Shown here: positions 8,748-17,696 of the stretch, one piece after another | How the letters are laid out: each line of letters starts with the position of its first letter | Numbering within the stretch: the stretch's first letter is position 1 | From: DAOULY01 sp034414595 | Lineage (GTDB): Bacteria; Chloroflexota; Dehalococcoidia; SZUA-161; JAUWZY01 | DNA: 64,000 bases | Direction of reading: 5' to 3' | Assembly (NCBI GenBank): GCA_034414595.1 | Contig: DAOULY010000014.1 | Location: 1 to 64,000 of the forward strand | The notes under the pieces: model-generated | The model's database searches: none | Told to the model about the DNA's origin: nothing | Seen by the model: the letters and a program-made list of their open reading frames with translations, nothing else | Made by a program: the position numbers and the translations under genes

Positions 8748-10067
8748 TTGGCTGATGTCCAGCCTTTTCAAGGCATTCGCTACAATTTGCAACGAGTCGG
8801 CGATCTCTCCACAGTGATCTGCCCACCATTCGACGTAATCTCCGACGAGCAATTTTATTACCATAAGAGCCCTTACAACATGATCAGGTTGGAGTTCGGT
8901 GGGGAAAGACTTGAAGACACTTCTGGTAACAATCGCTATGTGAGGGCGGCGAGGGTCATGCAGAGTTGGCTGGAAGAAGGTATCCTGATTCGTGACGAGA
9001 AGCCTGCTCTCTATGTTATAGAGCACCGTTTCCCTAATCAGGGCAGCTTGAAGAGCCGACGGGGGCTCATCGTCCGGCTGCGGCTGGAAGAACTCGGTAC
9101 CGGCCATATCCGTCCCCACGAAAAGACGATGAAGAGACCGGCAAGGGATCGGCTCAGCCTCTTGCGCTCCTGTCGGGCTAATTTCAGTCCGATTATAGGC
9201 CTTTTCCACGATGCAGAAGGTGAGATTGTCCCTCTTCTTTCCAACTTACCCTCTGAACAAGCAGACTTTGTGGCTGGGGATGACGACGGAGTTACCTATT
9301 CGGTGTGGGCGGTGACTGAGCAGAGGGTTATAACCAAAATTGGCGAACTCTTCGCTGACAAGGTCGTCTACATTGCCGATGGGCACCATCGATATGAAAC
9401 TGCCCTTATGTACCGAAAGGAGCAGCATGCCGCTGCTCGCTGCTATTCAGGTGAGGAGCCCTTCAATTTTGTCATGGCCAGCCTTATCCGTGCCGAGGAT
9501 CCCAATCTGGTCATGGTCCCCACGCATCGCCTGGTGCGCGGAGTTCGCCGGGCCAAACTGTCAGAGCTTGAGCGCTCTCTTGCTGTTCACTTCGATATGG
9601 AGTTGCTTGCTCCCCTCCCCAACTTGTCCGACACCATCGACTACTGGATGAGAGCGCTGGGGGAGCGGGGGCGGGGCACCTTCGGGCTCTACGGATTGGA
9701 TGGGAAGCGGTTTCGCCTGCTAACCGCTCGGAGGGAACAGGCATTACGGAGGAGCGTGGAAGCCAACGAGCCACCCTCCTGGAAGGAGCTCGATGTCAGC
9801 CTTCTTCACTGGGTCATCCTGCGCGGGATGCTCGGCATCGATACTCTTGAGAAGGAGGAAAAGAGCCTGGAGTATACCCGAGAAGAACTCCAGGCCTTAT
9901 CCGAGGTTGATTCCGGCAACTATCAACTGGCCTTCTTTCTCAACTCGGCCCACATTTCCCAGATTCTGGAAGTCGCTGATGCCGGCTCCAGAGTCCCTCA
10001 GAAATCAACCTATTTCCACCCTAAAACACCCGCTGGCTTGGTGATAAATCCCTTGTGGGACGCTTGA
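8748..10067 (+). CDS. DUF1015 family protein
   Basis: The 439-residue protein begins at a TTG (8748) behind GGAG. The N-terminal VQPFQGIRYN and CPPFDVI blocks, the central DGHHRYETAL motif and the C-terminal HPKTPAGLVINPL block are the signatures of DUF1015 proteins. These are found in many anaerobes and are often annotated as SerC-linked or kinase-like, with no settled function. The gene runs toward the phosphoesterase gene that follows, with 57 bases between their ends. The 265 bases before it hold no gene that I can support. Confidence 0.85.
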   Translation: MADVQPFQGIRYNLQRVGDLSTVICPPFDVISDEQFYYHKSPYNMIRLEFGGERLEDTSGNNRYVRAARVMQSWLEEGILIRDEKPALYVIEHRFPNQGSLKSRRGLIVRLRLEELGTGHIRPHEKTMKRPARDRLSLLRSCRANFSPIIGLFHDAEGEIVPLLSNLPSEQADFVAGDDDGVTYSVWAVTEQRVITKIGELFADKVVYIADGHHRYETALMYRKEQHAAARCYSGEEPFNFVMASLIRAEDPNLVMVPTHRLVRGVRRAKLSELERSLAVHFDMELLAPLPNLSDTIDYWMRALGERGRGTFGLYGLDGKRFRLLTARREQALRRSVEANEPPSWKELDVSLLHWVILRGMLGIDTLEKEEKSLEYTREELQALSEVDSGNYQLAFFLNSAHISQILEVADAGSRVPQKSTYFHPKTPAGLVINPLWDA

Positions 10068-10124
10068 ATGATGCGGTCTCCAGCCCATCGCATGGTGCTT
10101 CGGAATAGATTGCGGCTTTATCCA

Positions 10125-10979
10125 CTAGCGAATGAAATCGAGGTCATCGATCTCGCCAGCGGCCATGGTGAGAATAGCAGCCTGTCCCTTCTGGGCGCAC
10201 CCCGGGTTGATAACTAAGGTTTGGCCAATTCTCGCTGTTCCCTGTTGCTCGTGGGCATGTCCGCAGGCAAAGACAAGAGGCTGCCACTTTTCGACCCACT
10301 GTTGAAAGAGTTCCATCCCCCAATGTTCACCGTGAATCGGACTTCCGGGATGGTCTATCTGATCCAGGGTTCCATAAGGAGGCCAGTGTGCTACAAAGAT
10401 GGCTCTGCGCCAATTGATCACCTTCCAAGATAGCTGTTCCAATTCGCTTTTGCACAGCTCATCCATTTCGTTTTGTGACTCAACTGCGCGTATCCTGAGC
10501 CCTCCGTAACCCAGAATCTGATAGCCACTGAATTCAATGGCTTCTTTCTCCAGGAGGTACAGGTTCTCTGCCACCGCAATTCGTTGCTCTAATGCGGGCT
10601 TGTCGATGGCATAGGGCAATATCTTGACCATCTCGGCCAAGTAGTCAGCGTTTCCGGCGACGAGGAACACCGGCACCTTCAGTTCAGCCAGAAAATCAAG
10701 CACAACTTGCATGCTATCCATGGCGGGAAAATGCATCTCGGCAGGCATGAGTTTGAAAATATCTGCCGGTGTTTTGCCTTCTTGTAATTCGTGGAAATGC
10801 GTGAAGAAAATCTGCCTCATCCCATCCACTTCACAGAGGTCACCGAGGCAGAGGCAGGCATCGATAGCATATGACGACAGTCTCTCTCTCAGTAGATCAG
10901 GGACTATGCCGTGAAAATCCCCCACCAAGAGCAGCCTCAGCTTGGAAGTAGCGCTCGTCATCTGCTTTTCAAGCTCCAT
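10125..10979 (-). CDS. Calcineurin-like metallophosphoesterase
   Basis: This is a 284-residue protein with the metallophosphoesterase metal-binding blocks in order: GDFHG near residue 20, LGDL near 45, GNAD near 113 (in place of the usual GNHE), a lone His in FVAHWPPYG, and GHAHEQQG near the C-terminus. It resembles small YfcE-type or archaeal phosphoesterases. The substrate cannot be read from sequence. It is divergent from the aldehyde oxidoreductase operon and convergent with the DUF1015 gene. An internal Met7 is a possible alternative start. Confidence 0.75.
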   Translation of the reverse strand: MELEKQMTSATSKLRLLLVGDFHGIVPDLLRERLSSYAIDACLCLGDLCEVDGMRQIFFTHFHELQEGKTPADIFKLMPAEMHFPAMDSMQVVLDFLAELKVPVFLVAGNADYLAEMVKILPYAIDKPALEQRIAVAENLYLLEKEAIEFSGYQILGYGGLRIRAVESQNEMDELCKSELEQLSWKVINWRRAIFVAHWPPYGTLDQIDHPGSPIHGEHWGMELFQQWVEKWQPLVFACGHAHEQQGTARIGQTLVINPGCAQKGQAAILTMAAGEIDDLDFIR

Positions 10980-11027
10980 GAGATGGCCTTTTCTGAGTAA
11001 TAGACTCTTCTTACAGGCAGGGCATCC

Positions 11028-11056
11028 TTGGCTCGGCTTGGCTACAATTATATACT
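11028..11056 (+). promoter_or_regulatory. Probable promoter for the zinc ribbon / aldehyde oxidoreductase operon
   Basis: TTGGCT at 11028-11033 and TATACT at 11051-11056 are 17 bases apart. They lie about 100 bases ahead of the small zinc-ribbon gene. The -35 match is only partial. Confidence 0.45.
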
Positions 11057-11158
11057 AACGGGCTACCCAAAGCTATTTTTGGGGCTGGCTCCTTGCAAAG
11101 TGATTTCCAGATGGTTATATTGAGAGTGCTACAGCGAAACATTCACGGGGGTGACATC

Positions 11159-11422
11159 TTGGCGCAAAAAGTTCGTCACGAAGTAAGGTGTTTTGTCTGC
11201 CTGAAGCGAATGGAACTAGCTCCTGAGCAAAAGACGGTCGAGTGTCCTCATTGTGGTCAAGCCTGGCGCATAACTTGGGTAACGCCGACCATGCCCAAGA
11301 TAAGAGGGCGGTACTATGGGTCGAGTAGCGCGGATGGAGCCAAGGGTGGAGATACCGAGAATGCAGAAACTGACCCTCAGTCCTGGTGGGATAGCTTTGA
11401 GGGTATGGTGGCTGGTGGCTGA
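11159..11422 (+). CDS. Small zinc-ribbon protein
   Basis: I chose the TTG at 11159, which sits behind GGGGGTGACATC; an upstream in-frame TTG at 11093 would add 22 residues. The 87-residue product has a zinc ribbon CFVC...CPHC near its N-terminus and a low-complexity tail with no recognised fold. It lies 28 bases upstream of the aldehyde oxidoreductase gene in the same direction. A role as a small partner or maturation factor of that enzyme is only an inference from position. Confidence 0.5.
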   Translation: MAQKVRHEVRCFVCLKRMELAPEQKTVECPHCGQAWRITWVTPTMPKIRGRYYGSSSADGAKGGDTENAETDPQSWWDSFEGMVAGG

Positions 11423-11450
11423 TATGCGGAGGCCAAGATAAGGGGGCACC

Positions 11451-13331
11451 GTGGATCGAATAGCATACGTTGATCTCTCCCAGAATGAGTTCACCACTAA
11501 GAGCATTCCCGAGGAGATAAAACGCCAGTACCTCGGTGGACGCGGTATCAATGCCTACCTGGTTTATAATCACATTGATAAGGACGTCGATCCCATTAGC
11601 CCTGACAATGTTCTGGTCTTTGGGGCGGGGTTGCTTTCTGGACACTTGGGTGTCGCCACTGCGAGACTGCATGTCTCGGCAAAGTCACCTGAGACCGGCT
11701 TCATCGGAGATGCCAATTGCGGTGGTTTCTGGGCCCCTGAGCTCAAATATGCTGGTTTCCAACATTTGGTGATCAAAGGAAGGGCGGAGAAACCAACTTA
11801 TCTCTGGATCCATGATGGAGAAATAGAGTTCAGGGATGCTTCGGAGCTTTGGGGACTGGACACTTTTGATACCCAACAGAAGCTTAGAGAGGAACTGGGC
11901 GACCCCAATGTGCAAATAGTGTGCATCGGGCAGGCAGGGGAGAGACTGGTTCGGTTTGCCTGCGTCAGGCACGGGTTTAAGCGGGCGGCGGGGAGGACAG
12001 GGATGGGCTGTGTCATGGGTTCTAAAGGACTCAAGGCAATTGCTGTGCGCGGGCGGCAAGGGCTCGAGGTGGCATATCCGGACAGGCTGCTTGAGGTCAC
12101 CGCCAAACACCTCAAACAGGTGCTGTCGACAAAGATGTACCCCGTCCTGTCGCGCTATGGTACACTATTTGCCTTCGTCGTCCAGAATGAGTCCGGACAG
12201 TTAGGGTGTTATAACCATCGCTATAACCGCGTCGAGATACCTGAGGGTACACTCGAGGCTGAGGTCTTTGAGGAGAAGTACAAGACTGGCAGCCTGAGCT
12301 GTTTTGCCTGTCCTATCCACTGCACCCATCGCTACAGCGTGCAGTCGGGGCCCAATGCCGGTCTATGGGGAGAAGGTCCGGAATGGTACCTAATGGGCGG
12401 GTTTGGTCCAACCTGTGGCAATGTCGATGACTGGGAGATAGTTTTAGCGGCAAACGATCTCTGCAATAGATATGGACTGGATATCGGCACCCCAATAGCG
12501 TATATCGCCTGGCTTATGGATCTTTACGACCGAGGAATCATCGACGACAAACTCACTGGGGGATTGCGTCTTGAGTGGGGGAGCAGGGAGGCGATAATCG
12601 GACTTATACACCAAATGGCAAACCGAGAGGGACTGGGAGACCTCTTGGCTAATGGCTGGCGGGAAGCAGCTAAGGTGATAGGGAAAGGGTGTGAGCATTA
12701 TATGCCCCACACCAAGTGGTTGCCAATGGAGCAGATTGATAGTCGGGCGTTGAGGGGAACAGCGCTCGGTGAGATTACCTCGAATAGGGGACACGACCAC
12801 CTGAGGGGACGCATTAACACGGAGTTTATGGGGCTCCCCGAGGATTTCTTGGAGAAAATGTATGGCAGGCCAATTGCTTCTGACCCCACTGCATGGGACG
12901 GTAAGGCATGGATGGCCACATGGACTCAGTACCTGTTTGCCGTTGTTGATGCCTTGGGTATTTGCAAGTTTTCTACCCAATTCTTTGGGCCTCGCCATCT
13001 CGGTTTTGAAGAATTTTGCGAATCAATTAATGCTGTCACCGGCTGGGATATGAGCAAAGCAGAGTTGATGGAGACCGGTGAGAGGATTTGGAATATAGAG
13101 AAGCTATTCAATGTGCGGGAGGGCATAGGCAGGGATGGCGATATGCCTCCTGAAGTTTACTGTGAACCTAATGCTGTTGAACCGCGCAAGGGGTGGAGAA
13201 CTGACCCCGACAAATATGAGAAGCTGCTGGATGAGTACTATGAGGTCCACGGTTGGGATATGGACGGTATCCCCAGGCCGGAAACTCTGAAGCGTTTAGG
13301 ACTTGACACTGAACCAAGCCACATCATTTAA
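11451..13331 (+). CDS. aor: Aldehyde:ferredoxin oxidoreductase family enzyme (tungstopterin)
   Basis: The 626-residue protein starts at GTG behind AAGGGGGCACC. The N-terminal half shows the family block (SAKSPETGFIGDANCGGFW), which forms the pterin-binding sandwich. The [4Fe-4S] ligands are Cys284, Cys287 and Cys291 (CFACPIHC) and Cys505 (GICKF). AOR enzymes oxidise aldehydes to acids or, in reverse, reduce acids with low-potential ferredoxin. The related BamB subunit belongs to class II benzoyl-CoA reductases. The downstream four-cluster ferredoxin at 13352 is the likely electron partner. The substrate cannot be assigned from sequence. Ordinary aldehyde oxidation is the conservative call. 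Confidence 0.88.
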   Translation: MDRIAYVDLSQNEFTTKSIPEEIKRQYLGGRGINAYLVYNHIDKDVDPISPDNVLVFGAGLLSGHLGVATARLHVSAKSPETGFIGDANCGGFWAPELKYAGFQHLVIKGRAEKPTYLWIHDGEIEFRDASELWGLDTFDTQQKLREELGDPNVQIVCIGQAGERLVRFACVRHGFKRAAGRTGMGCVMGSKGLKAIAVRGRQGLEVAYPDRLLEVTAKHLKQVLSTKMYPVLSRYGTLFAFVVQNESGQLGCYNHRYNRVEIPEGTLEAEVFEEKYKTGSLSCFACPIHCTHRYSVQSGPNAGLWGEGPEWYLMGGFGPTCGNVDDWEIVLAANDLCNRYGLDIGTPIAYIAWLMDLYDRGIIDDKLTGGLRLEWGSREAIIGLIHQMANREGLGDLLANGWREAAKVIGKGCEHYMPHTKWLPMEQIDSRALRGTALGEITSNRGHDHLRGRINTEFMGLPEDFLEKMYGRPIASDPTAWDGKAWMATWTQYLFAVVDALGICKFSTQFFGPRHLGFEEFCESINAVTGWDMSKAELMETGERIWNIEKLFNVREGIGRDGDMPPEVYCEPNAVEPRKGWRTDPDKYEKLLDEYYEVHGWDMDGIPRPETLKRLGLDTEPSHII

Positions 13332-13351
13332 ATTGGCAGGAGGTTAAAAGA

Positions 13352-13831
13352 GTGTCAGCCAAAGTCAAGAGGTTGGATAAAAACCTGTTCATAAACAGCG
13401 AGGCTTGCACCGGTTGCAGGTTTTGCCAGGTAATTTGCTCTGTGGTCAAGGAGGGCAAAGGCGACCCAGACAAGGCCCGGATACATATTGAGACCTATCC
13501 CTATGAAGGGCTGATGATCCCCAGGGTGTGTATCAACTGTAAGAATGCACCCTGCGTGAAGGCCTGTCCCACGGGAGCTCTGGAAATTGATGCCAAGACC
13601 GGCATGGTCGTCTTGTATGAGGATAGATGCGATAACTGCGCCGAGTGCATTCCAGCTTGCCCTTTTAATGCTCTGACCCTAACTCTGGAGAGTGGATTGC
13701 TGAAATGCGACTTGTGCGGCGGAGACCCGGCATGTGTCAAGGTATGCATAACCGAGGCTATTCAATTTTTAGGTAGCGGCAAAGGGACTCAAAAGATCGC
13801 CAAGGTTCCAACGAGTCACAAACGCATTTAG
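13352..13831 (+). CDS. Four-cluster 4Fe-4S ferredoxin-like electron transfer subunit
   Basis: This is a 159-residue protein starting at GTG behind a perfect AGGAGG. Four cysteine groups are visible: CTGCRFCQVIC, CINCKNAPCVKACP, CDNCAECIPACP and CDLCGGDPACVKVC. This is the arrangement of the electron-transfer subunits of molybdo/tungsto-enzymes (HycB/DmsB type). It starts 20 bases after the aldehyde oxidoreductase gene and is surely cotranscribed, so it probably takes electrons from that enzyme. Confidence 0.88.
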   Translation: MSAKVKRLDKNLFINSEACTGCRFCQVICSVVKEGKGDPDKARIHIETYPYEGLMIPRVCINCKNAPCVKACPTGALEIDAKTGMVVLYEDRCDNCAECIPACPFNALTLTLESGLLKCDLCGGDPACVKVCITEAIQFLGSGKGTQKIAKVPTSHKRI

Positions 13832-13880
13832 AATGCGTCCTTCTCCGTTAAATACAGGGAGAAGCTCTCCCGCCTCAGCG

Positions 13881-13997
13881 GTGACATCCAGGGGTATAAT
13901 CGCAGCGTACCCCGGGGACGTGTTGGAAGTAGAGACCGAATCAGACGCCATCCTCCACGACATCGACGACGAGCACGACTACCTTTCACTGCGGTGA
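13881..13997 (+). other. Possible remnant of a coding sequence (acidic 38-residue reading frame)
   Basis: A GTG-to-TGA frame encodes an acidic peptide (VETESDAILHDIDDEHDY) that looks protein-like, but it has no ribosome site and no matching upstream frame. It may be the tail of a lost gene. Apart from this I see nothing between 13832 and the terminator at 14030. Confidence 0.2.
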
Positions 13998-14029
13998 TAG
14001 CGCGGGCATATATAGAGGGGGACGAAAAA

Positions 14030-14062
14030 GAAAGAAAAGAAAGAGGGGTTTTCGCCCCTCTT
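14030..14062 (-). terminator. Intrinsic terminator of the low-GC cassette
   Basis: AAGAGGGG (14041-14048) pairs with CCCCTCTT (14055-14062). Read on the minus strand, the hairpin is followed by a T-rich run (complement of the A-rich bases near 14024-14040). It ends the minus-strand transcription unit that begins at 15487-15515. It may also stop the plus-strand ferredoxin transcript less efficiently. Confidence 0.65.
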
Positions 14063-14114
14063 AGACGCCCTTCCAGTTCTAATCCAACTTGGGCTAGCAA
14101 TTAGGGTAATTTAA

Positions 14115-14717
14115 CTATCTCTTCCTATTCTCACCCCTCACTTTGCCAGAGCAATATGGACAGGGTTCAGAATTAAGATAAGTCCAGAAAGGCACACCCT
14201 TACCACAACTCAGACACTTAAAATTATGAAGACCAACCCACTTCCCAGTCGACTTAAAGTGGTTTACAGCACTTACGAGCTTAGGTAGCCATTGTATTTT
14301 ATACTCCTCAATATCATAAGTTCTGAATGCATTTTCTATATCAGGGATACATAAATATCGCGCTATCTCATAAGTAGGTTCAACTAGATGAGCAAAGCGT
14401 CTCTCCCAAACTTGTTGGTCAAATTTCTTTATCTTCCAATTACTGAAATCACCGAACATAGTGGCTCCCATAATTTTGGCATACCCGTTACGGTCGGGAG
14501 GATAATCACAGGTTGCAGAAAAATATCCTATGTACTTTCCTCCAGCAACCAGACTCTCTATAGAAGTTGTTAGAAGGTCAGTATACCGAAGTTGAACGTA
14601 TAAGCCTAGAATATTAACCCAACCTCGCAACTCCGTAGGTAACTCATTCTTTTTGCTACCAATTTCATACAGAGCGGGAAATAACTCTTCAACTTTGCTG
14701 ATTCTTCTCACGGACAT
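14115..14717 (-). CDS. Unknown 200-residue protein with C-terminal zinc ribbon
   Basis: I do not recognise a family. The last 40 residues hold CLSCGKG...CPYCSGK, a rubredoxin-like zinc ribbon, followed by a basic tail. The rest is rich in Tyr, Trp and charged residues and has no transmembrane segment. Base composition is clearly lower in GC than the surrounding metabolic genes. It is the last gene of a three-gene minus-strand cassette (15452 to 14115). A nucleic-acid-binding role is suggested only by the zinc ribbon and the RHH protein in the same unit. Confidence 0.65.
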   Translation of the reverse strand: MSVRRISKVEELFPALYEIGSKKNELPTELRGWVNILGLYVQLRYTDLLTTSIESLVAGGKYIGYFSATCDYPPDRNGYAKIMGATMFGDFSNWKIKKFDQQVWERRFAHLVEPTYEIARYLCIPDIENAFRTYDIEEYKIQWLPKLVSAVNHFKSTGKWVGLHNFKCLSCGKGVPFWTYLNSEPCPYCSGKVRGENRKR

Positions 14718-14790
14718 AAGCTCTTCCTTCTTTTGAAGGTTTGTACTTTGGATTCTTAAAGCAAATTATCTATCTTTCATGTCTCCTTAC

Positions 14791-14979
14791 TCAATCTTGG
14801 TTTGTGTTTAGCTTGTCTAATTCTAACCGAAGACTCTCTATTTCTTTTTGCAGTTGTTCTTCCCTTTCAGTATTCCAGTTAGCGAGTGTTTTGTCTTGAA
14901 GGTCAATCCCGGTTAATTCTCTCTCCAATTCTCTAATTTTTCTACGTATCTCGTCTCGTTGCTCTTGCTTATTGTTCAT
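14791..14979 (-). CDS. Small coiled-coil protein
   Basis: This is a 62-residue, highly charged protein. Two heptad stretches (about residues 9-24 and 37-58) predict an antiparallel coiled coil. It lies 11 bases downstream of the RHH gene and is cotranscribed with it. The family is not recognised. It could be an oligomerisation or partner subunit of its neighbours. Confidence 0.55.
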   Translation of the reverse strand: MNNKQEQRDEIRRKIRELERELTGIDLQDKTLANWNTEREEQLQKEIESLRLELDKLNTNQD

Positions 14980-14990
14980 TCTTATTCACT

Positions 14991-15452
14991 CTATGCCACA
15001 ACTTCCTTTTTTAACTGCTCTATTTGGCTAATCGTACCCGCTACCTTATCCAGGTAAGTACGGTTCGCTTTAATACCTTCCATTACTAACCATCTAATAG
15101 CGTCACTCCTGTTTTTAAACTTGTCCACTGCAACAAGATTATCAATGTCTTTCAACTCTTGCACAGATAAAGAAAGCTGGACAACAATTTCTTCTCTTGA
15201 GTCAGGTGTGGATATCATCAGCACAGGGAAATAACAATAAACACCTTTAACCCGCTCCCTCCTTATGCGCTTTTCTCTGCCTGTCTTAACCTGTTTACTT
15301 AGTGTGTTTGCTAGCGATTGTTCTGGGGTCTTTGAATCGCTTCCGTCGCTTCCCGCTTCTTCTAGGTATGCCCTCGCATACCACAACGCGGTTTCTCCGG
15401 GAAATTCTGGGACCAATATAGTTGCTACGTGATTCATAAATCCTCGTCTCAT
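14991..15452 (-). CDS. Ribbon-helix-helix (CopG/Arc-type) DNA-binding protein
   Basis: In this 153-residue protein, residues 88-135 fit an RHH fold: the strand EEIVVQLSLS, helix A (VQELKDIDNLV) and helix B (NRSDAIRWLVMEGI). The N-terminal 85 residues are unrecognised. RHH proteins usually repress their own operon, and many act as antitoxins. It is first in the cassette, directly behind a consensus promoter, which fits autoregulation. The start ATG has GGAG eight bases upstream. Confidence 0.7.
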   Translation of the reverse strand: MRRGFMNHVATILVPEFPGETALWYARAYLEEAGSDGSDSKTPEQSLANTLSKQVKTGREKRIRRERVKGVYCYFPVLMISTPDSREEIVVQLSLSVQELKDIDNLVAVDKFKNRSDAIRWLVMEGIKANRTYLDKVAGTISQIEQLKKEVVA

Positions 15453-15486
15453 CTTAAGTCTCCATTTGTTTAATTAAGTTATAAGT

Positions 15487-15515
15487 ATTATAAGACTTTT
15501 TAGTTATTTTGTCAA
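15487..15515 (-). promoter_or_regulatory. Perfect-consensus sigma70 promoter of the low-GC cassette
   Basis: On the minus strand TTGACA (15515-15510) and TATAAT (15492-15487) are separated by exactly 17 bases, and the spacer is AT-rich. The start of transcription would be near 15480, about 28 bases from the RHH start codon. It is the best promoter match in the window. Confidence 0.88.
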
Positions 15516-15546
15516 GTCGTTTGATGCTATTGAGTGAGATAGAGAA

Positions 15547-15623
15547 GTAGGGTGGGTGGAGCGCAGCGAAACCCACCACCACAGAAACACACCCGATTAA
15601 ACGGTGGATTTCACCCACCCTAC
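15547..15623. repeat. REP/BIME-like inverted repeat pair
   Basis: GTAGGGTGGGTG at 15547 is mirrored by CACCCACCCTAC ending at 15623. The left half alone forms a GGTGGGT/ACCCACC hairpin. The same REP unit occurs at 54872-54902, 55474-55504 and 55532-55562 around the transposase gene at 54926, which is the likely source of its mobility. Between 15453 and 15781 there is no gene, only the promoter and this and the next repeat. Confidence 0.85.
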
Positions 15624-15670
15624 AAGGTTGTCAAGCTCGTTGCACTACAATTGCAGGGGATTGTCTATTG

Positions 15671-15743
15671 TGTCACCCTGAGCGTTAGCGAAGGGTCTCC
15701 TGTCCCGAGTAATACGAGATTCTTCCCTACGCTCAGAATGACA
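15671..15743. repeat. MITE-like element with about 29-bp terminal inverted repeats
   Basis: The 73-base element starts TGTCACCCTGAGCG and ends CGCTCAGAATGACA. The two arms match as imperfect inverted repeats of about 29 bases (TGTCAyyCTGAGCG...GAArrrTCTC). It encodes nothing. This kind of element is widespread in anaerobic bacterial genomes and folds into one long hairpin. It sits 48 bases from the REP pair. Confidence 0.75.
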
Positions 15744-15781
15744 ATATGAGAGGCGGCTATTCCTTACTTCCTGTCCAGCCC

Positions 15782-17467
15782 CTATGTTGATTGGCTCAGG
15801 ACATATACCCGGCACAAGTTACCATCGACTTTGATCTTATCTCCAGTCTTGATCTTCTTGGTGGCATCGATGGCACCAGCCACACATGGTATCCCGTATT
15901 CACGGCTCACGATTACCGCATGGTGCAAGACCCCGCCCGTGTCTGCCACAACTGCCTTGATGGTGCTGAAAAGCGGAGTCCAGGGGGCCGCAGTCATGGA
16001 CGCGACCAGTATCTCCCCCGGCTGAAGCTGGTCCCACTGTGTATGGTCCATTATGACGCGGGCGATTCCCTCGACCAAACCAGGCGCTCCGGCTGACCCA
16101 ACACACGTAGCTCCCACTTCCTTGGGATCGGCCAGTTGTGGCGATATCGCGATATTTACTAATGCGTCAGCACCAGCAGCCGTGCGTAGCCAAGAGGGAT
16201 CTCCGAGGAACAGCGGCACTTCATCGCTGGGATAAGGAAGGCTTCTATTGTGAAGCCATTCCTCCTTGTTCCTTTTCAGGGCTGCCTTTAGTGGGGCGGC
16301 GTTGCGCTCCTGACCTGCGGTGCCCAAGATCACATTCTCGATAAGAAGCATCAGCACATCATCGGCGTCCTCCAGTACCCCTGATCTGACGAGCCTTCTA
16401 CCTGCCTCCATGGCAGCACGCCTGACCAGGGAGAAGACTCTCATCTCACACCAGTAATTGTGATCGTCGCAGAAGTACTCAAATGCCTGGACGGCTCTCA
16501 TCAGGGACTCAAACCACTGCTTCTGGGAGGGAGGCACCTTTGCCAAGAGCTCTCTTTCCGTTTCTTCCCGCTCTCTGGCCAGCCGTTCCCGATGCAGATC
16601 GGGAACGTGAACTCCGCCGACGGCTATCAGCCGCCTGATATCGGCTATGGCCAGGTGCGGCTGCTCAATCCAGGTCGGGGTGTTATACTCCAGCATCACC
16701 TGCATCCGCCAGCCATTACCCTTGACATAGATGAAGTCGTGGAAGGCCTCAAGCCATTCCCTGCCGGTGGCGCTTTGCTCCAGCGCAGCGAGCACCTGCT
16801 CGGTGGGGGCATCGAACATGTGCTCCAGCTTAAGCTCTATCGCTTTCTGGGCAAGCTGAGACAGTCCCTTATTGAGCCGAAATACGTCGTTATCGAAGCC
16901 TGATACCAGCTTGGCGTAGAGGGGATCTTCATGCTCCAGACCGATTAATTCTGCTGCCAGATTGCGGAAAGCCCTGAATCCGCTGATATAAATACCCATG
17001 GCAAGCATGTGGATTTCCCAGACCTTGCGCTCAAGCTCCCAGATGTCCCACAGGTGAGAGGCAAGCTCTCCATTCCCCATTTGCTCCAGATTCATAGGTA
17101 TATAGTGGTCATAATAAGACTTGAGCTCTGCCTTCCACCTATGCCAGGGCTCCCAGGGGTCGGCCATGAGCTGAGTCATCTTCTCTCTGAATTTGGGCTC
17201 ACGCTCTCGGCTTTCCTCCTCAGTTGTCATATCTGCCGTCATATAGCCGAAACCCTTATAAGACCTCCAAGCCGTGCCCCTCTTCCCTGGGTCGCTTACG
17301 TACTCGGCGCCCAAGTGATTACTATAGAACCACATATGCTGTGCTACTGCTTGATAAAAAAGTGGTGTCACCGCAGGGGCAAAATGCGTTCCATCCAAGA
17401 AGAACACTTTGTAGGCTTCAATGTCCGCATCCCCTTGGAACTCCACGGCGTCGAAACCGTATGACAT
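15782..17467 (-). CDS. PEP-synthase-type swivel domain protein, copy 2
   Basis: The start is the ATG at 17467 (MSYGFDAV), directly behind AAGGAGAGAGGAG. A GTG/ATG-type start 14 codons upstream is less likely. The 561-residue product parallels the protein at 3143-4801 along its length, including the shared GFDN-V-F segment, PLFLGDPS, and the C-terminal swivel domain. The phosphohistidine motif is GGVLHHAVIVSREYGIPCVAG, with His516 as the phosphorylated residue by alignment. As in copy 1, no ATP-grasp or TIM barrel domain is present. It lies downstream of the Mo/W oxidoreductase in the same direction, after a 229-base gap that holds no gene. Its partner kinase domain is not in the window. Confidence 0.75.
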   Translation of the reverse strand: MSYGFDAVEFQGDADIEAYKVFFLDGTHFAPAVTPLFYQAVAQHMWFYSNHLGAEYVSDPGKRGTAWRSYKGFGYMTADMTTEEESREREPKFREKMTQLMADPWEPWHRWKAELKSYYDHYIPMNLEQMGNGELASHLWDIWELERKVWEIHMLAMGIYISGFRAFRNLAAELIGLEHEDPLYAKLVSGFDNDVFRLNKGLSQLAQKAIELKLEHMFDAPTEQVLAALEQSATGREWLEAFHDFIYVKGNGWRMQVMLEYNTPTWIEQPHLAIADIRRLIAVGGVHVPDLHRERLAREREETERELLAKVPPSQKQWFESLMRAVQAFEYFCDDHNYWCEMRVFSLVRRAAMEAGRRLVRSGVLEDADDVLMLLIENVILGTAGQERNAAPLKAALKRNKEEWLHNRSLPYPSDEVPLFLGDPSWLRTAAGADALVNIAISPQLADPKEVGATCVGSAGAPGLVEGIARVIMDHTQWDQLQPGEILVASMTAAPWTPLFSTIKAVVADTGGVLHHAVIVSREYGIPCVAGAIDATKKIKTGDKIKVDGNLCRVYVLSQST

Positions 17468-17696
17468 CTCCTCTCTCCTTTCTCCTCTTATGTGGCTCAG
17501 CGATCTCAATACGAAATTCGGCTATAGGTTCGTTGTGTCTGATGGTGAGGCAGGATGTTGCGAATCCGTACAAGTTCTCTCTTGGATTGCAGGCATGTCT
17601 CGAACTATTTTAACACCTTCGAGCCGCTCTGACCAAGGCTACACAGGAGCCACAGAAGGCAATACTTAGAGAGCGATAAAAGCCTTGGCAGCTAAA

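Noticed and set aside
8565..9209. Minus-strand 214-residue frame over the start of the DUF1015 gene
   Set aside because: It lacks any recognised domain and overlaps a well-supported gene.
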